DNA of 49,936 nt from NCBI GenBank assembly GCA_902560065.1, contig CACEKG010000006.1, positions 1 to 49,936 on the forward strand, given 5' to 3'. The translations under genes were made by a program, and so were the position numbers. The notes beneath the pieces were generated by a model. The model was not told the origin of the DNA. It saw only the letters and a list, made by a program, of their open reading frames with translations, and ran no database searches. Below are positions 9,664 through 18,244 of the stretch, piece after piece. Numbering within the stretch: position 1 is the stretch's first letter; each line of letters opens with the position of its first letter. This DNA is from an uncultured Bacteroidota bacterium. GTDB lineage: Bacteria > Bacteroidota > Bacteroidia > Flavobacteriales > Flavobacteriaceae.

Positions 9664-10710
9664 TTATTTATCTATTTCTTTCATTGCTTCAATTAACATG
9701 ATATTTTCTTTAGAAGTTCCCACTGTAACTCTTAAAGTATTGCTGCAATTTAAATTCTTTGATGAATTTCTAACTACGATTCCTTTATCAATAAGTTGCT
9801 TATATCTTTTAGAACTATCATCAACTTTTAAAAGGAAAAAATTTGCATCAGATGTATATATTTTTTTTATAAAATGTATTTTTTTCATTTTGTATTCCAA
9901 AACATCTCTTTCTTTAAGGATAGCTCTTGTTTTTAATAAAACTTTATTTTGACTCTTAATTTTACTAATTGCTTCTTTTTGAGATAGGGTATTTATGTTA
10001 TATGGAGCTTTAAGCTGATTTAAAAAGGAGATAATTTCTTCGTGAGCAAAAGCCATACCTAGTCGAGCTCCAGCCATACCTTGTGCTTTAGAAAATGTTT
10101 GACATACAATTAAATTTGGGTATTTGTTCAAATAGTTAATAAATGATTTCTGTTTTGAATATTCTATATAAGCTTCATCAACTATTACTAATCCCGAAAA
10201 ATTTTCTAAAATATTTTTTAGATCCTTTTCTTGATAGCTATTTCCAGTGGGATTATTAGGTCTGGCAATAAATAAAATTTTGGAATTATTATTACTTTTT
10301 TTAATTATCTCACTAACATTTAACTCAAAATCATTTAAAAGAGGAATATCCTTAACTTCAACACCATGAAGATTGGCAGATACTTTATACATTAAAAACG
10401 TAGGAGACGTTATTATTATATGATCTAAACTAGGCTCACAAAACCCTAAAATTGATTGAGATATAAATTCATCACTACCATTGCTTAAATAAATTTTATT
10501 TATGGAAATTCTTTTCCATTTTGATATCTTTTCCTTTAATTCTATTTGTAATGGATCAGGATACCTATTAGTTAGAGATTTATAAGGGCTTTCATTTGCG
10601 TCTAATAGAACCATATTTTTATTATCTCTAACATATTCTTCTCTTGCAGATTTGTATGGTTTTAAATCCAGTAATAATTTTCTTGCAAACTTTTTAATAT
10701 TAAAAATCAT
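9664..10710 (-). CDS. hisC: Histidinol-phosphate aminotransferase
   Basis: A 348-residue fold-type I PLP enzyme carrying out step 7 of histidine synthesis. Visible are the early LLDANESP, the PNNPTG loop (151-156), the VIVDEAYIEY cofactor region and the PLP lysine K208 in TFSKAQGMAGARLGMA. The last region contains the substrate arginine in LRVTVGT. The length is typical. It follows hisD after 5 bases. Confidence 0.96.
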   Translation of the reverse strand: MIFNIKKFARKLLLDLKPYKSAREEYVRDNKNMVLLDANESPYKSLTNRYPDPLQIELKEKISKWKRISINKIYLSNGSDEFISQSILGFCEPSLDHIIITSPTFLMYKVSANLHGVEVKDIPLLNDFELNVSEIIKKSNNNSKILFIARPNNPTGNSYQEKDLKNILENFSGLVIVDEAYIEYSKQKSFINYLNKYPNLIVCQTFSKAQGMAGARLGMAFAHEEIISFLNQLKAPYNINTLSQKEAISKIKSQNKVLLKTRAILKERDVLEYKMKKIHFIKKIYTSDANFFLLKVDDSSKRYKQLIDKGIVVRNSSKNLNCSNTLRVTVGTSKENIMLIEAMKEIDK

Positions 10711-10715
10711 GTATA

Positions 10716-11993
10716 TTATTTAAATCTTATTGAAACAGCTTTTTTATGTCCCTCTAAATTTTCAGCTTGAGCCATCAATTGAATTGTCTCTGACAAATTA
10801 CTCAGACCAGATTTTGATATTTTTTGAAATGTTATAGTCTTTGTAAAACTATCAACATTTACGCCACTATATTGTTTAGAATAACCATTGGTTGGTAAAG
10901 TATGGTTTGTTCCTGAGGCATAATCTCCAGCGCTTTCTGGAGAATACTTTCCAATAAAAACTGAACCTGCATTCATGATGTTTGAGGTAAAATAATCTTC
11001 ATTTTCTATTGATATAATATAGTGTTCAGGTGCGTATTCGTTTATAAAATCAGATGCGTCTTTTTTGGATTTGAAATAAATAAACTTTGCATTTTTTAAC
11101 GATTTTTCAACAATATTTTTTCTAGTTAATAATTTAACTTGAATTAAAATCTCATTTTTGACTGATTTTATTAAGTCTTTAGAAGTAGAAACTAAAATCA
11201 CTTGACTATCAATCCCATGTTCAGCTTGTGAAAGAAGATCTGAGGCAATGAATGAAGCGTTAGATGATGAATCTCCAACAACTAATAATTCACTTGGTCC
11301 TGCTGGCATATCAATAGAAACATTAAAGTTTAAAGAATATTGTTTTGCCATAGTAACATATTGATTTCCTGGACCGAAAATTTTATAAACTTTAGGAATA
11401 GATTCTGTTCCAAAAGTCATTGCAGCAATAGCCTGAGCACCTCCAATACAATAAATTTTTGAAACCCCACATAATTTAGCTGTAAATAATATTTCGTTTG
11501 GAATATATCCATTTTTATCTGGAGGTGTACAAATTATTATTTCTTTACATCCAGCAATTTTTGCAGGTATTGCCAACATTAAAATTGTTGAAAAAAGAGG
11601 TGCTGTTCCACCTGGTATATATAAACCAACCTTTTCAATTGCTTTTTTTTCTTGCCAACATTCAACACCTTCCTCCGTTTCAATTTTTTTAAAAACAACT
11701 TTTTGAGCTTCATGAAATTTTTCTATATTTTTTTTTGCTGATTTAATAGCAAGTTTTAATTTTTCAGAAACTTTATTTTCAGATTTTAAAAGATCTTTTC
11801 TTTTTGTCTTAATTGATTTTATATCTATTTTATCAAATTCTTTAGTGTATTTATATAAAGATTTGTCTCCATTTTTATTAACATCTTTAAAAATCTTTTT
11901 TACTAAAGGTTTTATTTTCTTAAGATCTAACTCTGGTCTTTTAGTTATCTCTGACCATTTTTTTCTTTCAGGGTTTGTAAAATCAGTAATCAT
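10716..11993 (-). CDS. hisD: Histidinol dehydrogenase
   Basis: A 425-residue zinc enzyme that oxidises histidinol to histidine in two NAD-dependent steps. Family motifs are clear: GLYIPGGTAPLFST, CIGGAQAIAAMTFG, GPGNQYV, DMPAGPSELLV, the zinc ligands in LLSQAEHGIDSQ, and the catalytic EH pair in YAPEHYII. Its ATG overlaps the hisG stop as ATGA, indicating translational coupling. Confidence 0.97.
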   Translation of the reverse strand: MITDFTNPERKKWSEITKRPELDLKKIKPLVKKIFKDVNKNGDKSLYKYTKEFDKIDIKSIKTKRKDLLKSENKVSEKLKLAIKSAKKNIEKFHEAQKVVFKKIETEEGVECWQEKKAIEKVGLYIPGGTAPLFSTILMLAIPAKIAGCKEIIICTPPDKNGYIPNEILFTAKLCGVSKIYCIGGAQAIAAMTFGTESIPKVYKIFGPGNQYVTMAKQYSLNFNVSIDMPAGPSELLVVGDSSSNASFIASDLLSQAEHGIDSQVILVSTSKDLIKSVKNEILIQVKLLTRKNIVEKSLKNAKFIYFKSKKDASDFINEYAPEHYIISIENEDYFTSNIMNAGSVFIGKYSPESAGDYASGTNHTLPTNGYSKQYSGVNVDSFTKTITFQKISKSGLSNLSETIQLMAQAENLEGHKKAVSIRFK

Positions 11994-12841
11994 AAAACCA
12001 TCTTTTCAATTGGACAAACAATAATACCTTCAGCTCCTGCATCCTTTAACTTATCAATTACATCCCAAAAACTGTCATCTTCAATAACTGAATGAACTGA
12101 ACTCCAGCCAGATTTTGCTAGAGGCATGATAGTTGGACTCTTTAGCACAGGTAAGATGGATCCAATTTTTTCAATTTTATTATTTGGAGCGTTCATTAGT
12201 ATATATTTTGAATTTTTGGCACTTAGTACTGATTTAATCCTAAATCTGATTTTATTTATAATTTCAAGTTTATTGGGTTCAACTTTGGGAGATATAGCAA
12301 GTACAGCCTCTGAATTTAAAATGGTTATAAGTTCTTTTAAATTGTTTTTAAAAAGAGTACTTCCGCTTGAAACAATATCACATATTGCATCAGCCAATCC
12401 AATATTTGGTGCAATTTCAACTGAGCCATTAATTATATGCGTTTCACATTTAATATTGTTTTTCTTTAAAAAAGATTTTAAAGTATTAGGATATGAAGTA
12501 GCTATTTTCTTTCCATTAAGATGTTTTAAATTTAAAATACTTGAGTTCTTTGGAATAGCCAATGAAACTCTGCATTTTGAAAATCCTAAATTTTCAATCA
12601 CTTCTATATCATTTCCTTTTTCAAACAATAAGTTTTCTCCTATAATTGCAAGATCAATGATTCCATCTTTTAGATATTGAGGAATATCACTATTTCTAAG
12701 AAAAAAAACTTCAATCGGAAAATTTCTAGAAACTACTTTTAATTGATCTTTTTCATTTTCAATTAATATTCCACAATCTTTTAAAAGATTTAATGAATAC
12801 TGATTTAACCTTCCTGATTTTTGAATTGCTATTTTAATCAT
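11990..12841 (-). CDS. hisG: ATP phosphoribosyltransferase, long form
   Basis: A 283-residue HisG of the long type, with the phosphoribosyltransferase domain followed by the C-terminal ferredoxin-like domain (about 210-283, ending GAEGIIVCPIEKMVL) that binds histidine for feedback inhibition. It needs no HisZ. The PRPP-binding region contains IVSSGSTLFKNN. It is the first structural gene of the operon, and its ATG lies 14 bases beyond a transcriptional attenuator on the same strand (12855-12885), so histidine supply should control it both allosterically and at transcription. Confidence 0.96.
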   Translation of the reverse strand: MIKIAIQKSGRLNQYSLNLLKDCGILIENEKDQLKVVSRNFPIEVFFLRNSDIPQYLKDGIIDLAIIGENLLFEKGNDIEVIENLGFSKCRVSLAIPKNSSILNLKHLNGKKIATSYPNTLKSFLKKNNIKCETHIINGSVEIAPNIGLADAICDIVSSGSTLFKNNLKELITILNSEAVLAISPKVEPNKLEIINKIRFRIKSVLSAKNSKYILMNAPNNKIEKIGSILPVLKSPTIMPLAKSGWSSVHSVIEDDSFWDVIDKLKDAGAEGIIVCPIEKMVL

Positions 12842-12854
12842 AGTTTATATGTAT

Positions 12855-12885
12855 AAAAAAACCCGTTTGTAACACAAACGGGTTT
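12855..12885 (-). terminator. his operon attenuator hairpin
   Basis: On the minus strand a perfect 12-base-pair stem AAACCCGTTTGT / ACAAACGGGTTT with a 3-base loop is followed by a run of Ts, a textbook intrinsic terminator. It sits 13 bases before the hisG start and after a His-codon leader, so it acts as an attenuator and not as the end of the upstream prohibitin transcript alone. The 5' arm (12875-12884) can instead pair with an upstream segment at 12912-12921 (CAAGCGAGTT on the minus strand), giving nine pairs of ten with one G-U and one mismatch. Confidence 0.88.
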
Positions 12886-12907
12886 ATAATTGACATAAAT
12901 AATCAGA

Positions 12908-12964
12908 TTACAACTCGCTTGAGCTAATTATAATATGATGATTATGTGTAATATTTTTTATCAT
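12908..12964 (-). CDS. hisL: Histidine operon leader peptide
   Basis: An 18-codon frame reading MIKNITHNHHIIISSSEL, with His at codons 7, 9 and 10. It lies immediately before the hisG attenuator on the same strand. Codons 15-18 encode the segment that can pair with the 5' arm of the terminator, so a ribosome reaching the stop would mask it and allow termination, while a ribosome stalled on the His codons would leave it free to form an antiterminator. No ribosome-binding site is visible. The start is the only ATG available. The name hisL is by function, not by similarity to the enterobacterial peptide. Confidence 0.82.
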   Translation of the reverse strand: MIKNITHNHHIIISSSEL

Positions 12965-12972
12965 TATCGCGG

Positions 12973-12980
12973 CAAATATA
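12973..12980 (-). promoter_or_regulatory. Candidate -7 box of the his promoter
   Basis: The minus strand reads TATATTTG here, an exact match to the Bacteroidota -7 consensus TAnnTTTG. About 19 bases upstream is TTAGG rather than a clean TTG. A start site about 5 bases downstream of the box would make the leader peptide nearly leaderless. The box lies just after the stop of the prohibitin gene. Such boxes occur by chance in AT-rich DNA, but the position before an attenuated operon supports it. Confidence 0.5.
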
Positions 12981-13006
12981 TTTAATTATTATTAAATGAC
13001 CTAAAA

Positions 13007-13828
13007 CTAATTATTTCCTCCTAATATAATTGGCATTCCATCTTTTCCGCTTCCAATAACAATAACCTTGCTATTTGGAGATTCTGAAAGTTTTATTGTT
13101 GCTTCAATACCTTTCTCTTTAAGTATTTTATCTGTTAAAGAAGCACTTAATATTCTGTTTGCTTTTGCTTTTCCCTCTGCATCTATTCTTTGTCTTTCTG
13201 CTTCCTGTCTTGCTTTATCAATTCTAAATTCATATTCTAAAGCCTCTTGTTCTTGTCTTAACTTCCTTTCAATAGCTTCTTTAATAGCTAAAGGCAGTGT
13301 TACATCTCTTACTAAAACAGCATTGACTTGAATATGTTGACTAACAACAACCTTTACTGTTTCCTCAAAAATTTCATTTTGAATAGCATCTCTTTTTGTA
13401 GAATATAATTGTTCAGGAGTATAACGTCCAACGACACTTCTTGCTACAGCTCTAATTTGTGGTATTAAGACTATATTAACATAATTTTCACCTTTTGTTT
13501 TATGTAAAAGTCCAAGCTCATCATATACAGGTTGATAAAGAACAGAAACATCAAGTGAGATTTCTAAACCATTTGAAGATAAAACCTGCATATTTCCTTC
13601 AAAAAACTCTTGTTGTTTAACATTATAAATATATACTTGATTCCATGGAGCTATTATATGGAACCCTTCACTTAGAGGTGCTTCATCAACAACAACTCCT
13701 CCTCCAAAAGTTTTAAATAAAACTCCAGCCTCACCATATCCAATATTGATAGATGATTTAGAGATAAAAATAATTAACACAAATGCCAATAAAATTACTG
13801 GCAGTCCAACTTTAGGTAAATTTTTCAT
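13007..13828 (-). CDS. Prohibitin-family SPFH protein
   Basis: A 273-residue membrane-anchored protein. Residues about 9-27 form one hydrophobic helix, then the SPFH/band-7 domain covers about 28-190 (GYGEAGVLFKTFGG, GFHIIAPWNQVYIYN, RSVVGRYTPEQLYSTKRD), and about 190-235 is a charged coiled coil rich in Arg, Glu and Ala. Prohibitins form ring assemblies in membranes and, in other organisms, hold or restrain the AAA protease FtsH; no such partner is here. It is the last gene of the lpxD-to-fabG run, 16 bases after fabG. Confidence 0.9.
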   Translation of the reverse strand: MKNLPKVGLPVILLAFVLIIFISKSSINIGYGEAGVLFKTFGGGVVVDEAPLSEGFHIIAPWNQVYIYNVKQQEFFEGNMQVLSSNGLEISLDVSVLYQPVYDELGLLHKTKGENYVNIVLIPQIRAVARSVVGRYTPEQLYSTKRDAIQNEIFEETVKVVVSQHIQVNAVLVRDVTLPLAIKEAIERKLRQEQEALEYEFRIDKARQEAERQRIDAEGKAKANRILSASLTDKILKEKGIEATIKLSESPNSKVIVIGSGKDGMPIILGGNN

Positions 13829-13844
13829 AATTAATAATAATAAT

Positions 13845-14591
13845 TTAAGTTAACATGCCTCCATCCACATGGAGAACTTGACCAGTAATATAACTGGATA
13901 AATCTGAAGCCAAAAATACGCAAGAATTTCCAATATCAAGCGTAGTTCCTCCTCTTTTTAATGGAATTGCAGTTTCCCACTTTTTAATTACCTCTTCTGG
14001 AAGTTTAGAAGTCATTTCAGTTTGAATAAAACCAGGTGCTATAACATTACATCTTATATTTCTTGAACCTAGTTCTAATGCTATAGATTTTGAAAAACCT
14101 ATAATTCCAGATTTCGATGCAGCATAATTTGATTGTCCAGCATTTCCTTTAACACCTACAACTGAGCTAATATTTATTATTGATCCACTTCTGTTTTTCA
14201 AAAAAACTTTTTGAGAAGCTTTAGTTATATTAAATACTGATTTCAAATTAACATCAATAACATCATTAAAGTCTTCTTCATTCATTCTAAGTAATAAATT
14301 ATCCTTGGTTATTCCTGCGTTATTTACAAGAATATCTAAAGACCCAAAATCCTTTAATACATCCTCAACTAATTTCTGAGAATCATTAAATTTTGAAACA
14401 TCAATTTTATATGATTTTGATTTAATATTATAAACTGCCAATTCTTTTTGTAAAGAATCTGCCATTTCTTTATTATTGTTATAAGTGAAAGCAACAGAAC
14501 AACCATTCTTTGCAAAAACAGTAGCAATACCTCTACCGATACCTCTACTAGCTCCAGTAATTAAAGCTATCTTGTCTTTCAACAATCCCAT
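13845..14591 (-). CDS. fabG: 3-oxoacyl-[ACP] reductase
   Basis: A 248-residue short-chain dehydrogenase that reduces 3-oxoacyl-ACP with NADPH in fatty acid elongation. The cofactor motif TGASRGIGRG is at about 14-23, NNAG follows, and the Ser-Tyr-Lys catalytic set is in INISSVVG and YAASKSG. The C-terminal DGGMLT is typical of FabG. Its neighbours in envelope lipid synthesis support the FabG assignment over other dehydrogenases. It begins 5 bases after sucD. Confidence 0.92.
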   Translation of the reverse strand: MGLLKDKIALITGASRGIGRGIATVFAKNGCSVAFTYNNNKEMADSLQKELAVYNIKSKSYKIDVSKFNDSQKLVEDVLKDFGSLDILVNNAGITKDNLLLRMNEEDFNDVIDVNLKSVFNITKASQKVFLKNRSGSIINISSVVGVKGNAGQSNYAASKSGIIGFSKSIALELGSRNIRCNVIAPGFIQTEMTSKLPEEVIKKWETAIPLKRGGTTLDIGNSCVFLASDLSSYITGQVLHVDGGMLT

Positions 14592-14596
14592 ATAAT

Positions 14597-15469
14597 TTAA
14601 CTTAAAACTTCTAAAACTTTTTTTCCAATTTGTGCTGGAGAATCAACTACATGAATGCCACATTCACGCATTATTCTTTTTTTGGCTTCTGCAGTATCAT
14701 CTTTTCCTCCTACTATTGCACCTGCATGTCCCATTGTTCTTCCTTTTGGAGCAGTTTCTCCTGCAATAAAACCAACAACAGGTTTTTTATTGCCATTTTC
14801 TTTTACCCATCTGGCAGCATCAGCTTCTAATTGACCTCCAATTTCTCCAATCATTACTATGCAGTTTGTTTCATCATCATTCATAAAAAGCTCAATTGCA
14901 TCCTTTGTAGTTGTTCCAATTATAGGATCTCCTCCTATTCCAATTGCAGTTGAAACTCCTAATCCTTCTTTAACAACTTGATCAGATGCTTCATAAGTAA
15001 GTGTTCCAGATTTTGAAACAATTCCAACTGTACCTTTCTTAAATACAAAACCAGGCATAATACCTACTTTAGCTTCATCAGGAGTAATAACTCCAGGGCA
15101 ATTTGGTCCAACCAAAACACAATCCTTCCCTTTTAAATACATATTAACTTTAGTCATATCATTAACAGGTATTCCCTCAGTTATAGTGATTATAACCTTT
15201 ATCCCCGCATCTATAGCTTCAAAAATCGCATCAGCTGCAAAAGCAGGAGGTACAAAAATTATTGTAGTGTCTGCACCATGTTTATTAACTGCTTCAGAAA
15301 CAGTATTAAAAACAGGTTTGTTTAAATGTGTTTCACCACCTTTTCCTGGGGTAACTCCGCCTATTATATTAGTCCCATATTCAATCATTTGGGTAGAATG
15401 AAAAGTACCCTCACTACCTGTGAAACCTTGTACTATTATTTTAGAGTTTTTGTTTACTAAAACACTCAT
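14597..15469 (-). CDS. sucD: Succinyl-CoA ligase, alpha subunit
   Basis: A 290-residue subunit with a Rossmann CoA-binding domain ([12 protein letters not shown]) and a ligase domain carrying the phosphohistidine H248 in [10 protein letters not shown]. It converts succinyl-CoA to succinate with nucleotide triphosphate formation in the TCA cycle. The beta subunit sucC is not in this window, a separation seen in Bacteroidota. Efp lies 10 bases upstream and fabG 5 bases downstream. Confidence 0.96.
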   Translation of the reverse strand: MSVLVNKNSKIIVQGFTGSEGTFHSTQMIEYGTNIIGGVTPGKGGETHLNKPVFNTVSEAVNKHGADTTIIFVPPAFAADAIFEAIDAGIKVIITITEGIPVNDMTKVNMYLKGKDCVLVGPNCPGVITPDEAKVGIMPGFVFKKGTVGIVSKSGTLTYEASDQVVKEGLGVSTAIGIGGDPIIGTTTKDAIELFMNDDETNCIVMIGEIGGQLEADAARWVKENGNKKPVVGFIAGETAPKGRTMGHAGAIVGGKDDTAEAKKRIMRECGIHVVDSPAQIGKKVLEVLS

Positions 15470-15479
15470 TTTTGAATAT

Positions 15480-16046
15480 TTAATTTTTTACACGTTCAAT
15501 ATAATTCCCTTTTTCTGGATCAACTTTTATTTTATCCCCTTCATTAATAAATAAAGGTACATTAATTTTTGCTCCAGTTTCTAAAGTTGCAGGTTTTGTT
15601 GCATTAGTTGCTGTATTTCCTTTAACCCCTGGTTCAGTATGAGTCACATCTAATATTACGCTTGCAGGCATATCTACAGATAAGGGCATTCCATCCTCAG
15701 TATTTATTGATATTGTAACCATTTCAGATTCTTTTAAAAAATTTGGAGAATCTATATTATTTTTATTAACTATTATTTGATTATAATCTTCTGTGTTCAT
15801 AAAATGATATCCTTCTGTATCATTATATAAAAATTGATATTTATTTGTTTCAACTCTAATATCTTCAATTTTATGTCCTGCAGGAAAAGTATTGTCAATC
15901 ACTTTGCCAGTTGTAACACTTTTCAACTTTGTCCTAACAAACGCAGGACCTTTCCCTGGTTTAACATGTAAAAAATCAACAATTTTATATATATCATTAC
16001 TATACTTAATGCACAATCCTTTTCTAATATCAGATGTAGATGCCAT
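15480..16046 (-). CDS. efp: Elongation factor P
   Basis: A 188-residue three-domain protein that relieves ribosome stalling at proline runs. The loop inserted at the peptidyl-transferase centre reads [10 protein letters not shown], with K32 at the tip where other bacteria carry a modification. No modification enzyme (EpmA, EpmB) is in the window. The length and C-terminal signature ([14 protein letters not shown]) are standard. Its place directly after lpxA is conserved in Bacteroidota. Confidence 0.96.
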   Translation of the reverse strand: MASTSDIRKGLCIKYSNDIYKIVDFLHVKPGKGPAFVRTKLKSVTTGKVIDNTFPAGHKIEDIRVETNKYQFLYNDTEGYHFMNTEDYNQIIVNKNNIDSPNFLKESEMVTISINTEDGMPLSVDMPASVILDVTHTEPGVKGNTATNATKPATLETGAKINVPLFINEGDKIKVDPEKGNYIERVKN

Positions 16047-16049
16047 ATT

Positions 16050-16835
16050 TTAATTCTTTTGAAAATAACCCTTCATTATTCCTCTTTGAGAATTCTTTAT
16101 AAATTGTAAAATTTCATCTCTTTCTGGAGTTGCAGCTAATTCAGCTTCAATTATATCTGCAGCCTGGGAATTATTATATTTATTTTGAAATAAAATTCTA
16201 TAAATGTTTTGAATTTCTTGAATTTTACTTGCTTTAAATCCTCTTCTTCGCAGACCAACAGAGTTTATACCAACATAAGAAATAGGTTCTCTTGCAGCTT
16301 TAACATATGGAGGAATATCTTTTCTAACTAATGAACCTCCAGCTATAAAAGCATGATCTCCAATTGAACAAAACTGATGAACCGCTACAAATCCAGCTAA
16401 AATTGCATGATTACCAACTGAAACATGACCAGCAAGAGTGCTGTTATTAGAAAAAATACAATTGTCTCCAATAATACAATCATGAGCTATATGACAATAA
16501 GCCATTATCAAACAATTTTTTCCAATAGTTGTTTCTCCTCTATCAGATGTTCCTCTATTGATTGTAACACACTCTCTTATTGTTGTATTATCATTAATTA
16601 CAACTAGAGAATCTTCACCATTAAACTTAAGGTCTTGAGGTATTGCAGAAATCACTGATCCTGGAAATATTGAACAATTTTTTCCAATTCTTGCTCCTTC
16701 CATAATTATAACATTAGAACCTACCCATGTTCCTTCACCAATAATAACGTTATTATTAATAGTTGCAAAAGGTTCAATAACTACATTTTTTGCAATTTTA
16801 GCTCCAGGATGTACATATGCTAATGGTTGGTTCAT
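16050..16835 (-). CDS. lpxA: UDP-N-acetylglucosamine acyltransferase
   Basis: A 261-residue left-handed beta-helix protein built of hexapeptide repeats, with the catalytic His in STLAGHVSVGNH and the C-terminal helical domain after GLRRRGF. It transfers a hydroxyacyl chain from ACP to UDP-GlcNAc, the first step of lipid A synthesis. Its start overlaps the stop of the lpxC-fabZ gene by 4 bases, indicating coupling of consecutive pathway steps. Confidence 0.96.
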   Translation of the reverse strand: MNQPLAYVHPGAKIAKNVVIEPFATINNNVIIGEGTWVGSNVIIMEGARIGKNCSIFPGSVISAIPQDLKFNGEDSLVVINDNTTIRECVTINRGTSDRGETTIGKNCLIMAYCHIAHDCIIGDNCIFSNNSTLAGHVSVGNHAILAGFVAVHQFCSIGDHAFIAGGSLVRKDIPPYVKAAREPISYVGINSVGLRRRGFKASKIQEIQNIYRILFQNKYNNSQAADIIEAELAATPERDEILQFIKNSQRGIMKGYFQKN

Positions 16836-18244
16836 TTTGATTCTACTTTATCTCTATGAATTATTTGTGCCATTAACTCTGCCTCAGTTACTAAATTTCC
16901 ATTTGCAAAAATAACTCCTTTCATATGACATATACCTCTCCTTATTGGGGTTATTAAATCTAATTTGAACAAAAGAGTGTCACCAGGATAAACTGGTCTT
17001 TTAAATTTTGCATTATCAATTTTCATAAATAAAGTTAAATAATTATCAGGGTCAGGAACTGTGCTTAGAAGTAAAACACCTCCTGCTTGAGTCATAGCCT
17101 CAATTTGAAGGACTCCTGGCATAATTGGAGCTCCAGGAAAATGTCCTTGAAAAAAAGGTTCGTTCATAGTTACATTTTTCATCCCAATAACATGCGTTTC
17201 AGACAATTCAAAAATTTTATCAACTAACAAAAAAGGTGGCCTATGAGGAATTATTTTCATTATTTGGGTTATATCCATTAAAGGTTGAGAATAAAAATCA
17301 ATATTGGGCACTTGAAGCCTTCTTTCATTTTTTATTCTTAAAGACATCTTTTTCGAAAAGTCTGTATTGATTTTATGTCCTGGTTTGTATGCAAATATTC
17401 TTCCTCTAATTTTCATTCCAATTAAAGCTAGGTCCCCTATAACGTCAAGTAGTTTATGTCTTGCAGCTTCATTATTATGATGAAGCGTAAGATTATCAAG
17501 TATTCCATTTGGTTTAACTGAAATTTTATCTTTTTTAAATGCAACCTTAAGTTTTTCCATATTTGTTTTAGAAAGAGGCTTGTCAACATACACAATCGCG
17601 TTGTTTAAATCTCCCCCTTTTATTAAACCATTATCTAATAAAGTCTCTAACTCGTGAAGAAAACTAAAAGTCCTGGAGGAAGCTATTTCCTTATCAAAAT
17701 CAGTTATATCCTCTAATGTTGCATTTTGAGTGCCTAAAACTTTTGTTTTATAGTCGACTAAAACAGAAATAGATGACTTATCTGAAGGTATTATAATTAT
17801 TTCACTTCCATTTTTATCAATATGACTTATAACATCTTCTACTACATATTCTTCTAAATATTCATTTTGTTTTTTTATACCAGCCTTTTTTAATGACTCA
17901 ACAAAAAACTTTGATGAGCCATCCATTATTGGCGGTTCAGAGCTATTGATCTCAATGAAACAATTGTTAATTCCGATACCAACAAGTGCAGCAAGAACAT
18001 GTTCACTTGTCTGAATTTTGGCCCCATCCTTTTCCAAATTTGTGCCTCTATCAGTATTAATTACATATTGAGCATCTGCAGGTATAAAAATATTAGGTTT
18101 CAAGTCTATTCTTACAAAAACAAATCCAGTATTAACAGGAGCAGGTTTAAAATTTAAAACAACTTCTTCACCAGTATGCAATCCAACGCCTTTAAGTGAA
18201 ACTTCTTTAATTATTGTTTTTTGAACTTCAGATTTAATAATCAT
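16832..18244 (-). CDS. lpxC-fabZ: Fused LpxC deacetylase / FabZ dehydratase
   Basis: A 470-residue fusion. Residues 1 to about 305 are LpxC, the zinc deacetylase committing UDP-acyl-GlcNAc to lipid A, with zinc ligands in TSEHVLAAL and ARHKLLDVIGDL. Residues about 325-470 are the hot-dog fold FabZ, with the active His in PHRPPFLLVDKI and Glu in GVLQIEAMTQAGG. The fusion is characteristic of Bacteroidota and Chlorobi. It could balance flux of hydroxyacyl-ACP between lipid A and fatty acids. It overlaps lpxD and lpxA by 4 bases each. Confidence 0.96.
   Translation of the reverse strand: MIIKSEVQKTIIKEVSLKGVGLHTGEEVVLNFKPAPVNTGFVFVRIDLKPNIFIPADAQYVINTDRGTNLEKDGAKIQTSEHVLAALVGIGINNCFIEINSSEPPIMDGSSKFFVESLKKAGIKKQNEYLEEYVVEDVISHIDKNGSEIIIIPSDKSSISVLVDYKTKVLGTQNATLEDITDFDKEIASSRTFSFLHELETLLDNGLIKGGDLNNAIVYVDKPLSKTNMEKLKVAFKKDKISVKPNGILDNLTLHHNNEAARHKLLDVIGDLALIGMKIRGRIFAYKPGHKINTDFSKKMSLRIKNERRLQVPNIDFYSQPLMDITQIMKIIPHRPPFLLVDKIFELSETHVIGMKNVTMNEPFFQGHFPGAPIMPGVLQIEAMTQAGGVLLLSTVPDPDNYLTLFMKIDNAKFKRPVYPGDTLLFKLDLITPIRRGICHMKGVIFANGNLVTEAELMAQIIHRDKVESK

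Noticed and set aside
12126-12680. A 184-codon open frame on the plus strand opposite hisG.
   Set aside because: It lies wholly within hisG, has no start context or recognisable motif, and its hydrophobic composition is what antisense translation of an AT-rich gene gives.
16832-18244. Frame error joining lpxC and fabZ.
   Set aside because: The fusion is a normal, conserved feature in Bacteroidota, and both domains and the linker read smoothly in one frame.
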